Origin: JBAWZR01 sp037142915
GTDB taxonomy: Bacteria; Patescibacteriota; Minisyncoccia; Moranbacterales; UBA1568
NCBI GenBank assembly: GCA_037142915.1
Contig: JBAWZR010000038.1
Span: 1-10,495, forward strand
DNA: 10,495 bases
Direction of reading: 5' to 3'
Shown: positions 1-5,649 of the stretch, piece by piece
How positions within the stretch are numbered: position 1 is the first letter of the stretch
How the letters are laid out: every line of letters starts with the position of its first letter
Translations under genes and position numbers: made by a program
The notes under the pieces: model-generated
Databases searched by the model: none
What the model saw: only the letters and a program-made list of their open reading frames with translations
Told to the model about the DNA's origin: nothing

Positions 1-430
1 TAGCAAAACACGTATGCCCGCCCGAGCCATTCGTATCATCCGGATCGCGATAGCCCCAGTAATTGAAGCAATCCTTGCCGTTCTTATCGACCGGCACGCG
101 TTTGCCCCAATTACTCTCCTTCTTGGCAATGCTCACGAGATACGCGGCTACCGGACGGTCCTGCTTGGCGATATACGGTGCCATCGCCTCGAGCGGATAT
201 CCATGCACGAGGTCGATGATTTCATTCTTTAGGGCTTCCTGAGAGAGCTGTCGATCACTGAGGATAATTTGATTTGGTTCCACGACATCATGGAGCGCCA
301 TCAGATATCCCGAAACGATCGTCAAGCCCGAAGCCACCACTCCGAGAACGATAAGAAAATACCCGAGCCAGTGTTTTTTTCGAACGGGTGGTTTTTGCGA
401 CACACTTATTTTTTGTTTCTCTTGTTTCAT
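1..430 (-). CDS. Membrane-anchored lysozyme-like protein, 3' end beyond window
   Basis: An open frame starts at ATG 430 and runs off the window edge, giving the first 143 residues. The N-terminus is basic and is followed by a hydrophobic membrane segment at about residues 21-45, so the rest should lie outside the cytoplasm (type II anchor). The region after about residue 77 contains AYLVSIAKKESNWGK (residues 96-110) followed by CFNYWGYR (121-128). The Lys-Lys-Glu-Ser-Asn-Trp-Gly arrangement resembles the catalytic-Glu region of lysozyme-like or lytic transglycosylase folds, with Glu105 as the candidate acid. I infer a peptidoglycan-acting or phage-lysozyme-like domain; the fold is not proven because the C-terminal part is missing. 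The gene lies 54 bases after the miaB stop codon and has its own candidate promoter at 457-465. Only a weak ribosome site (GGATG) precedes the start. Confidence 0.7.
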   Translation of the reverse strand, partial: MKQEKQKISVSQKPPVRKKHWLGYFLIVLGVVASGLTIVSGYLMALHDVVEPNQIILSDRQLSQEALKNEIIDLVHGYPLEAMAPYIAKQDRPVAAYLVSIAKKESNWGKRVPVDKNGKDCFNYWGYRDPDDTNGSGGHTCFA

Positions 431-456
431 AGAATACATCCAGTGCTACTCTATTC

Positions 457-465
457 AGTATACCA
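457..465 (-). promoter_or_regulatory. Extended -10 promoter for the lysozyme-like gene
   Basis: Minus-strand TGG-TATACT (465 to 457) is an extended -10 element sitting in the 54-base gap after miaB. No good -35 box is visible at 16-18 bases. Transcription would start near 450 and give a leader of about 20 bases before ATG 430. Confidence 0.5.
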
Positions 466-484
466 CTGTATCGCGCACTCTCTG

Positions 485-1669
485 TTATTTCACCCCGTCA
501 ATCCCGCGAAAGACGAGATCATCCAATTGACGGTGACGACGCTTCTTCTCAAGGAATGATATTTCATCCGGCATAAGGAAACCCTTCGTCCCGGGCCGTG
601 GTGAATACCGAGCGGAAAACACCTGCTCGAACTTCACCCGTCGAGCGAGGTCGAGAGTCTGTTCGAAATCCTCCAGCGTCTCTCCGGGAAACCCGACTAT
701 GATATCGGTCGTGAATCGGACTCCGGGAACCTTTGATTTAATGCGATCGATTAGGCTAATATATTCCTCGCGCGTATACCAACGATTCATATTTTTGAGC
801 ACGGTATCACTCCCCGACTGCACCGGCAGATGAATGACCCGATCGATATTTTCATTCTGCGCGATTACGTCGATCAATTCGTCGGAGAAATCCCATGGGT
901 TAGAAGAAATGAATTGCAGTTTTTTCACCCCGTTCAGCTGTGCCACTTGTTCCAAGAGATGAGGGAAGAGTGTCGGGATGCGATGCCGATTGAGGTGCTT
1001 CACCATCACGGGTTTGATCTTCGTGCCATCAGGTAGCGCATACAAATCATCTTCGCCGAGTCTTCCTGCCAACAAATCCGCTCCGTAGGAATTCACATTC
1101 TGCCCCAGCAAGAGAATTTCCTCCGCGCCATTCCCTACCGCTTCCTCAGCCTCCGCGATGATATCCTCAAACGGCCGAGAGCGCTCCTTGCCGCGCGAGA
1201 AGGGTACGATACAGTAGGTGCAGTAATTATTGCAGCCATTGGAAATCGGGATCGAGGCCAGCTTGGCGACGCTGCGCTTAGGCGCGTATTCAAAACCGAC
1301 TTCTTCTAATGGTAAGAGTTGCACATGCGACCCGCCTTCGCCCGGCTTCGTCGTGGCAAGCAACCTCGTTCTCAGAGCCTTCATCATTTTGCCCGATGGC
1401 TCACGCGACGCAGCCCCAATGAGACAACCGGTGATCACGATCGAGAGATCTGGTTTTTTCTCTCTTAATGGTTCGAGCAGCTTCACGAGACCGTAGACTT
1501 TTTCTGATGCCCGTTCGCGGATCACGCAGGTATTGATGACGATCGTGTCCGCCTCTTCCTGCGTTTCGGCCGGCACAAATCCGCGCGACTCGTAAAAGCT
1601 CGCAATCCGCTCGCTGTCGGCCACATTCTGCTGGCACCCAAAAGTTTTGATGAAGTATTTTTTGGACAT
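485..1669 (-). CDS. miaB: tRNA-2-methylthio-N6-dimethylallyladenosine synthase MiaB, lacking a TRAM domain
   Basis: A radical SAM methylthiotransferase that adds a methylthio group to C2 of i6A at tRNA position 37. The 394-residue protein (from ATG 1669) has the N-terminal MTTase domain with its three auxiliary-cluster cysteines in FGCQQN (Cys12), NTCV (Cys48) and TGC (Cys82). The radical SAM motif CNNYCTYC follows at 146-153. Downstream are GQNVNSYG, SSNPWDFSDEL, HLPVQSGS and TTDIIVGFPGET, which separate MiaB from MtaB or RimO. An extra stretch of roughly 25 residues follows NSYGADLL. The protein stops about where the C-terminal tRNA-binding TRAM domain normally begins; family members are usually about 430-475 residues. 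ATG 1669 lies 4 bases after the rarA stop, so translation is probably coupled. A TTG at 1681 would add four residues and overlap rarA; I prefer the ATG because MSKKYFIKTFGCQQN is the usual family N-terminus. Confidence 0.93.
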   Translation of the reverse strand: MSKKYFIKTFGCQQNVADSERIASFYESRGFVPAETQEEADTIVINTCVIRERASEKVYGLVKLLEPLREKKPDLSIVITGCLIGAASREPSGKMMKALRTRLLATTKPGEGGSHVQLLPLEEVGFEYAPKRSVAKLASIPISNGCNNYCTYCIVPFSRGKERSRPFEDIIAEAEEAVGNGAEEILLLGQNVNSYGADLLAGRLGEDDLYALPDGTKIKPVMVKHLNRHRIPTLFPHLLEQVAQLNGVKKLQFISSNPWDFSDELIDVIAQNENIDRVIHLPVQSGSDTVLKNMNRWYTREEYISLIDRIKSKVPGVRFTTDIIVGFPGETLEDFEQTLDLARRVKFEQVFSARYSPRPGTKGFLMPDEISFLEKKRRHRQLDDLVFRGIDGVK

Positions 1670-1673
1670 ATTT

Positions 1674-2891
1674 TTATTCAAACTGAATATACTTCCGTCC
1701 CTTCAGCCGTTCAGGAAGGTAGTCCTGCTGAGCTTCTGCTTCTGTTGCGAAGTCGGGGGTGTACTTATACTCTTTGCCGTACCCGAGATTTTTCATCAGT
1801 TTGGTTGGGGCGTTCCTTAGGTGGATCGGCACACCGTCGAGCGGCGCGTCGTGAATATCTTTTTGCACCGCTTGATATGCGACGTAAAGCGCGTTACTCT
1901 TCTTGGACTTGGCGAGGTAGACCACCGCTTGCGCGAGATTGACCCCACACTCGGGCATCCCGATCATCTGACACGCTTGGAAAACCGCCACGGCCTGCGG
2001 GAGCGCAAACGAATTGGCGATACCGACATCCTCGGAGGCAAATCGCACCAACCGCCGCGCGATATAGAGTGGATCCTCCCCCGCCTCCAACATCCGCCCC
2101 AGCCAGTAGAGCGCCGCATCGGCATCACCACCGCGCATTGATTTATGCAGGGCGGAAATAATATTATAATGCTCCTCACCGTCCTTGTCGTACTGCAGGT
2201 TCGGTTTCTGCACGATGTCTTTTACAACCTCACTCGTAATGTGTTTCGCCTGCAACACACACGCCTCAAAAATATTCAGTGCCGACCGCGCATCACCATT
2301 GGCCAGGTGGATGACGAGATGAAAAGCGTCATCATCAAGATTGATTTTTTTCGTACCGAAACCGTTCACGGTATCAGTGAGCGCCGAGCGTACGATCGTC
2401 TCAAGTGCTGCCTCATCAAGCTTATCAAGAACGACCACCCGTGTCCGTGAGAGGAGCGCGCTATTCACTTCGAAGCTCGGGTTCTCGGTCGTCGCACCAA
2501 TGAGGGTGATGAGACCATTCTCTACGTGCGGCAGAAGCGAGTCTTGTTGAGATTTATTCCACCGGTGGATCTCGTCAATGAAAACAATCGTTCGCTCGCC
2601 TTCCGATTGATGCACTCGTGCCTCTTCGATAATACGCCGCAAGTCCTTGACACCACTCCCCACCGCCGGCAATGGGACGAAGTGCGCCCGGGTCTCGGTG
2701 GCGATGAGTCGTGCCAAAGTCGTCTTGCCACAGCCGGGCGGCCCCCAGAAGATCAGTGATGGCACTCGGTCGCCGGTAATTGCCTGCCGCAAAAAAGACC
2801 GCTCACCGGAAAGAGAAGTCTGCCCGACAAATTCGGTGAGTGTCCGCGGTCGCATCCGTTCGGCCAGTGGCACTGTCTGTTTGTGTTTCAT
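1674..2891 (-). CDS. rarA: Replication-associated recombination protein A (RarA/MgsA), AAA+ ATPase
   Basis: A cytoplasmic AAA+ clamp-loader-like ATPase that acts at stalled replication forks and single-stranded gaps. The 405-residue length is normal. The sequence shows LAERMRPRTLTEFVGQ at the N-terminus, Walker A GPPGCGKTT (50-58), Walker B VFIDEIHRW (103-111), sensor 1 LIGATTENPSF (130-140) and an arginine-finger region LLSRTR (146-151). The C-terminal tetramerisation region carries the family blocks ALYWLGRMLEAGEDPLYIAR, RLVRFASEDVG, LAKSKKSNALY and LGYGKEYKYTPD. The ATG is the only start available, because the upstream frame is closed by a nearby TAA. A GGGAGG lies about 19 bases upstream, too far for a standard ribosome site. 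It is the first gene of a two-gene unit with miaB and has a promoter at 2917-2945. Confidence 0.96.
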   Translation of the reverse strand: MKHKQTVPLAERMRPRTLTEFVGQTSLSGERSFLRQAITGDRVPSLIFWGPPGCGKTTLARLIATETRAHFVPLPAVGSGVKDLRRIIEEARVHQSEGERTIVFIDEIHRWNKSQQDSLLPHVENGLITLIGATTENPSFEVNSALLSRTRVVVLDKLDEAALETIVRSALTDTVNGFGTKKINLDDDAFHLVIHLANGDARSALNIFEACVLQAKHITSEVVKDIVQKPNLQYDKDGEEHYNIISALHKSMRGGDADAALYWLGRMLEAGEDPLYIARRLVRFASEDVGIANSFALPQAVAVFQACQMIGMPECGVNLAQAVVYLAKSKKSNALYVAYQAVQKDIHDAPLDGVPIHLRNAPTKLMKNLGYGKEYKYTPDFATEAEAQQDYLPERLKGRKYIQFE

Positions 2892-2916
2892 AGAGGTTTA
2901 TTTTCTTCGTCCTCCC

Positions 2917-2945
2917 ATCATACCAATCTTGAACGATTGACGCAA
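2917..2945 (-). promoter_or_regulatory. Promoter of rarA-miaB
   Basis: Minus-strand TTGCGT (2945-2940), a 17-base spacer, then TATGAT (2922-2917) preceded by TGG, an extended -10. The predicted start near 2910 gives a leader of about 19 bases before rarA ATG 2891. A short inverted repeat, CAATC-N6-GATTG, lies in the spacer. The promoter lies just downstream of the queH terminator, so rarA-miaB is an independent unit. Confidence 0.6.
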
Positions 2946-2968
2946 AACCAAGCGACTCCCTCGGACAT

Positions 2969-3005
2969 TTTAAAAAGAGACCCTTATTTTAGGCTCTCTT
3001 TTTTT
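2969..3005 (-). terminator. Intrinsic terminator after queH, symmetric on both strands
   Basis: AAAAGAGA (2973-2980) pairs perfectly with TCTCTTTT (2995-3002). After one mismatch, two more G-C pairs form inside. On the minus strand the hairpin is followed by a run of T. The stem overlaps the last codons and the TAA of queH (2991-2989). Because both outer arms end in A/T runs it could also act on the plus strand. Confidence 0.7.
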
Positions 3006-3534
3006 GAAGTGAATACTTGCACCCGCAGTAGTCCTGTCGATAGATGCCACGCTCGGTAATCATCGCTCTGGATCGCTCTTGCCGACCGTTCTTCTTCCAA
3101 TTCTCAGCGAGAAAATTCACACCAAACCGCGCCGCGCCTGCCTCACCGATAGCATTGATACGCTCGGCTACTTTATTGCGGCCACTCGTGAGGGTCGATG
3201 CGAAAATATCAAAATTATTTTTCTTGGCAATTTCGGCCGTATAAAAAAGCCGGTGCCGAAAACAGATCCCGCAGCGCGCGCCACCCTCCGGTTCATTTTC
3301 AAACCCCTTCGTCGCGTGCTCCCAGGTTTCGGGCAGAAAGTCATGATCCAACATTGGGATATGCCACTCGGTCGCGAGGCGCACCACTTCTTTTTTTCGT
3401 TTGAGATATTCCGCTTCAGGATAAATATTGGGATTGAAAAATAAAATTGACAAGTCAAACTGCCGACGTAATTCATCCATCACGACGATCCCGCACGGCG
3501 CACAACAGGCATGGAGTAAGAGTTTTTCAGGCAT
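2989..3534 (-). CDS. queH: Epoxyqueuosine reductase QueH
   Basis: Catalyses the last step of queuosine synthesis in tRNA, reducing epoxyqueuosine to queuosine. It is the non-orthologous, cobalamin-independent alternative to QueG. The 181-residue protein has the complete set of QueH cysteine motifs: LLHACCAPC (Cys10, Cys11, Cys14), GARCGICF (Cys88, Cys91) and DYCGC (Cys170, Cys172), which bind the Fe-S cluster and auxiliary metal site in this family. NPNIYPEAEYLKRKKE, RHRLFYTAEIA and FASTLTSGRNK are also typical. No other queuosine gene is present in the window. There is no clear Shine-Dalgarno before ATG 3534. A stem-loop separates it from the upstream unknown gene and a terminator closes it. 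Confidence 0.95.
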   Translation of the reverse strand: MPEKLLLHACCAPCGIVVMDELRRQFDLSILFFNPNIYPEAEYLKRKKEVVRLATEWHIPMLDHDFLPETWEHATKGFENEPEGGARCGICFRHRLFYTAEIAKKNNFDIFASTLTSGRNKVAERINAIGEAGAARFGVNFLAENWKKNGRQERSRAMITERGIYRQDYCGCKYSLQKKRA

Positions 3535-3575
3535 ACTGCAAATCTATCACAAATATTCAGCTTGATAAAATTTTA

Positions 3576-3605
3576 GGGCTGGACATCATTGTTCGACGCC
3601 AGCCC
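3576..3605 (-). terminator. Stem-loop between the unknown gene and queH, candidate terminator
   Basis: GGGCTGG (3576-3582) pairs with CCAGCCC (3599-3605) across a 16-base loop, starting 10 bases after the stop codon of the upstream gene. On the minus strand it is followed by TAAAATTTTAT, an imperfect T tract. It could terminate the upstream transcript or be an attenuating structure ahead of queH. Confidence 0.4.
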
Positions 3606-3615
3606 CTTATCTGCT

Positions 3616-4077
3616 TCATGCAGCAACATCCCCTTCGTGAACCAAAGGAACCACTTCCAAGTGGAGGGATACTTCATCAACATTTGCCCAAAAAATATCC
3701 AGTGCCTCTTCCTGAGTAACAGACTTCCATTCTGGATTTTCTGGCGTGCCAATATTTTGACACAATACGACCGAAAAAATATCTCCCATTATATGCAAAG
3801 CTGCCTTCGGTGGCAATTGTTCTTCATTTTCTACCCCGAAGAATTTTTTTATAGCCCCGAGAACCCGCAAACAGTTTTTATTGAGATAAGCAACCGTTTG
3901 GTGATCCTCAGCATTGTAAAAAAGTACAATCCCCTGGCAATCCTCAGCAGCTAACCACTGAGATGCGCTACCCGGATTATCAGTTGAATACAGCCTAATA
4001 AAGCAATCTTCTGGTTCCAAACCTTTTGGACATGGCCCCTGAAAAGTTTTACACCTACATTTGTTATCTTTGTCCAT
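3616..4077 (-). CDS. Hypothetical protein with N-terminal Cys cluster
   Basis: I do not recognise this 153-residue protein. It begins MDKDNKCRCKTF and has cysteines at 7, 9, 16 and 25 (C-x-C-x6-C-x8-C), a spacing compatible with metal binding. Further cysteines are at 47, 69 and 106. The rest is a soluble mixed alpha/beta-looking sequence with no signal peptide or membrane segment and an acidic C-terminus. I chose ATG 4077 because AAGGTGG lies at good Shine-Dalgarno distance; a GTG at 4110 would add 11 residues but has no ribosome site. The gene is more A+T-rich than nrdD (23 G/C in bases 3841-3900). It follows the decayed rlmN-end repeat at 4211-4236 and may be cargo of an older insertion, which is inference. 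Confidence 0.7.
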   Translation of the reverse strand: MDKDNKCRCKTFQGPCPKGLEPEDCFIRLYSTDNPGSASQWLAAEDCQGIVLFYNAEDHQTVAYLNKNCLRVLGAIKKFFGVENEEQLPPKAALHIMGDIFSVVLCQNIGTPENPEWKSVTQEEALDIFWANVDEVSLHLEVVPLVHEGDVAA

Positions 4078-4210
4078 CGTACCACCCACCTTGAATTTGA
4101 GTTGCGACACAATGATTGATTGCGTCTATTTAGTTTCAGTTCGTCAATAAAAAATGACTCTTCTAGTCTAGCCTAAAACTTCATTTTTGTCCAGTCCGAC
4201 ACTTTTATCA

Positions 4211-4236
4211 GTCACCAACTGCCCTTATGCGACGAC
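4211..4236 (-). repeat. Decayed third copy of the rlmN 3'-end repeat
   Basis: The first 14 bases (GTCACCAACTGCCC on the plus strand, 4211-4224) are identical to the end-of-rlmN repeats at 5297-5310 and 6567-6580. Over 26 bases the match is 21. On the minus strand, in the rlmN frame, it reads Gly-Gln-Leu-Val-Thr after a stop codon where the catalytic Cys codon would be. It begins directly after the capA stop codon. Confidence 0.6.
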
Positions 4237-5277
4237 TCAAAGTTTCGTCTGACCATTTGTTTGCAATGTTACCGGAATATCATCAAAGCTCAGAGCTCTC
4301 GTTGTCGGATCGATACGCATCTCAACCAGCAAGCCGCTCCGGGTTGCCGCCTGTTCATACTGATCAAACACGAAATTCCCCAATGAGTAATAAATGGTTT
4401 TGTTTTTGTACACTTCTTTTTCCTGCACGATATGCGGATGCGAACCGATCACGACATCGACACCGGCATCGATGAGTGCGTGCGCCCGACGGCGTTCGTC
4501 ATCCGTTGCTGGCAGATATTCCTTCCCCCAGTGCGTATACGCGACCAAAACATCAACCTGTGATCGCAACGCCGCTACATCCGCCAACGCCTTCGCTTCA
4601 CCGTCTGCGACGAATTGATTCTCATTCACAAGGCCTATTTTTATGCCTTTGATATTCAGGGTCATGGTTTGATATTGCCCGTCTTTGGGATCACCAAAAA
4701 AATTCACACCCTCATCAGTCAAATACTTTTTCGTCTCCATCAATCCCGCATCACCAAAATTGAGTATGTGATTGTTGCCGATATTCACTGTCGTGATATT
4801 GTTCGCCTTGAGTGTCTGCGCCCAACTTGGATCAAATGTGAAAATATAATTCTCACGCGAACCGATGACACTCCCGACACTCCGCGAAGTATTACCCGTG
4901 ATCGGCCCTTCGAGATTGGCGACGACCGCGTCGGCCGAGCGCATCCGCTCCCGCAAGTCCGGCGCGAAGATAAAATCATTCCCTCGTTTCATCGCAATCT
5001 GGCGAATATATCGGTCGAACATCAAATCTCCACCAAACAAAATCGTAACCGGTTGTGTATCAGGCTTCAATGTTTCCTGTGACTTTTCCTGTACTCCATC
5101 CTTTGATTGATTTGTGACAATTGTTTTTTGTGATTGTTGCGGTGATTGCTGTTCGGATTGCTGTATCAGAAGAGAAGAATGGTGTGACGTTTGATACCAC
5201 CACACTGCCACAGCCAAACCGATCACTATCCACGGAAGAGAAAGGAGTATTGTCCAACGATACTTTATTTTTTGCAT
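4237..5277 (-). CDS. CapA-family protein (poly-gamma-glutamate/capsule synthesis-type metallophosphatase fold), membrane anchored
   Basis: The 346-residue protein (from ATG 5277) has an N-terminal membrane helix at about residues 8-28, a Gln/Ser-rich linker to about residue 72, then a CapA domain expected outside the membrane. Family motifs appear in order: FGGDLMFDR (Asp84), VANLEGPIT, NIGNNHILNFG (Asn168, Asn169, His170), YTHWGKEY (His249), GSHPHIVQ (His280, His282) and YSLGNFVFDQY. These are the metal-site blocks of the calcineurin-like fold. PgsA/CapA members act in polyglutamate or capsule synthesis, but many relatives have unknown substrates, and no capB or capC partner is visible. ATG 5286 is also possible; I prefer 5277 because GAGGGGG lies 10 bases before it but directly abuts 5286. 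That ribosome site belongs to the duplicated rlmN end. Confidence 0.9.
   Translation of the reverse strand: MQKIKYRWTILLSLPWIVIGLAVAVWWYQTSHHSSLLIQQSEQQSPQQSQKTIVTNQSKDGVQEKSQETLKPDTQPVTILFGGDLMFDRYIRQIAMKRGNDFIFAPDLRERMRSADAVVANLEGPITGNTSRSVGSVIGSRENYIFTFDPSWAQTLKANNITTVNIGNNHILNFGDAGLMETKKYLTDEGVNFFGDPKDGQYQTMTLNIKGIKIGLVNENQFVADGEAKALADVAALRSQVDVLVAYTHWGKEYLPATDDERRRAHALIDAGVDVVIGSHPHIVQEKEVYKNKTIYYSLGNFVFDQYEQAATRSGLLVEMRIDPTTRALSFDDIPVTLQTNGQTKL
5131..5166 (-). repeat. Short tandem repeat in the CapA linker
   Basis: Three 12-base units encode IQQS-EQQS-PQQS in the flexible linker between the membrane helix and the catalytic domain. The units differ by a few bases, and Gln/Ser-rich sequence continues after them. 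The unit length keeps the frame, so copy-number change would only alter linker length. Confidence 0.6.
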
Positions 5278-5284
5278 AATTTTC

Positions 5285-5326
5285 ATTCCCCCTCTGTCAC
5301 CAACTGCCCGCAGGCGGCGGCGATAT
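5285..5326 (-). repeat. Direct repeat 2: duplicated 3' end of rlmN in front of capA
   Basis: Matches 6555-6596 at 40 of 42 positions in the same orientation; the two differences are adjacent (5294-5295). Starting from a GTG at 5330 it reads MNIAAACGQLVTEGE then TGA, against MGDDIAAACGQLVTKGE then TAG in intact rlmN. The remnant's TGA overlaps an ATG of capA (ATGA), the arrangement expected if rlmN once ran directly into capA. Confidence 0.9.
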
Positions 5327-5330
5327 TCAC

Positions 5331-5618
5331 TTACTCCCGTGACTGTTTCAAAATGGCAAGAAACTTATTGGAAATTATTACATTAGACATTGATGAAAGC
5401 ATATCTCTATCACTGCTTTTCGGAAAATTTTCATGAATCATTCTTTGTGAATCCCTAAAATATACACGAATCATTCTTTTCCCTAATTCAAATGCACCCG
5501 AAGTATGAACGGCTTTTGAAACAGCCAGCAACTCATCATAGCTCGCGGAATGATTGCCAATCACCTTCAACAAAGCTTGTTTCTCTCCACCACTTCCATG
5601 TTTCAAAATATGATACAT
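5331..5618 (-). CDS. Hypothetical short protein downstream of dinD
   Basis: A frame of 95 codons from ATG 5618, or 99 codons from TTG 5630, ends with TAA exactly at the edge of the duplicated rlmN end. I do not recognise the product. It is soluble-looking, with helical stretches such as GEKQALLKVIG and DELLAVSKAV and a conserved-looking block GKRMIRVYFRDSQRMIHENF. No ribosome site precedes either start. It lies in the dinD frame after the dinD stop codon. An overlapping frame (5536-5649) has a better-placed start, so the true gene may have its N-terminus there and contain a frameshift. Confidence 0.45.
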   Translation of the reverse strand: MYHILKHGSGGEKQALLKVIGNHSASYDELLAVSKAVHTSGAFELGKRMIRVYFRDSQRMIHENFPKSSDRDMLSSMSNVIISNKFLAILKQSRE

Positions 5619-5649
5619 CGGGAAAGTCAATCGGCCGTTTTTCGCTCAT
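5536..5649 (-). CDS. Short ORF starting in an ATGA overlap with the dinD stop; possible true N-terminus of the downstream gene
   Basis: ATG 5649 overlaps the dinD TGA (ATGA), a classic coupled start. GAGGA lies roughly 16 bases upstream. It encodes 37 residues beginning MSEKRPIDFPDVSYFETWKW and then meets TGA TGA. The sequence looks protein-like, with four tryptophans, but is not recognised. It overlaps the frame at 5331-5618 over most of its length. Either one frame is spurious, or one gene was split by an indel near 5536-5545. Confidence 0.3.
   Translation of the reverse strand: MSEKRPIDFPDVSYFETWKWWRETSFVEGDWQSFREL

Noticed and set aside
14..559. Plus-strand open frames at 14-232 and 269-559
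   Set aside because: They lie opposite the lysozyme-like gene and the miaB end, which explain the sequence better.
2924..2939. CAATC-N6-GATTG in the rarA promoter spacer as an operator
   Set aside because: Five-base arms are expected by chance, and no known regulator site matches.
4111..4200. Small hairpin GACT-AGAAG-AGTC followed by a T run as the capA terminator
   Set aside because: The stem is only 4 bp, and the flanking A-A mismatch stops it from extending.
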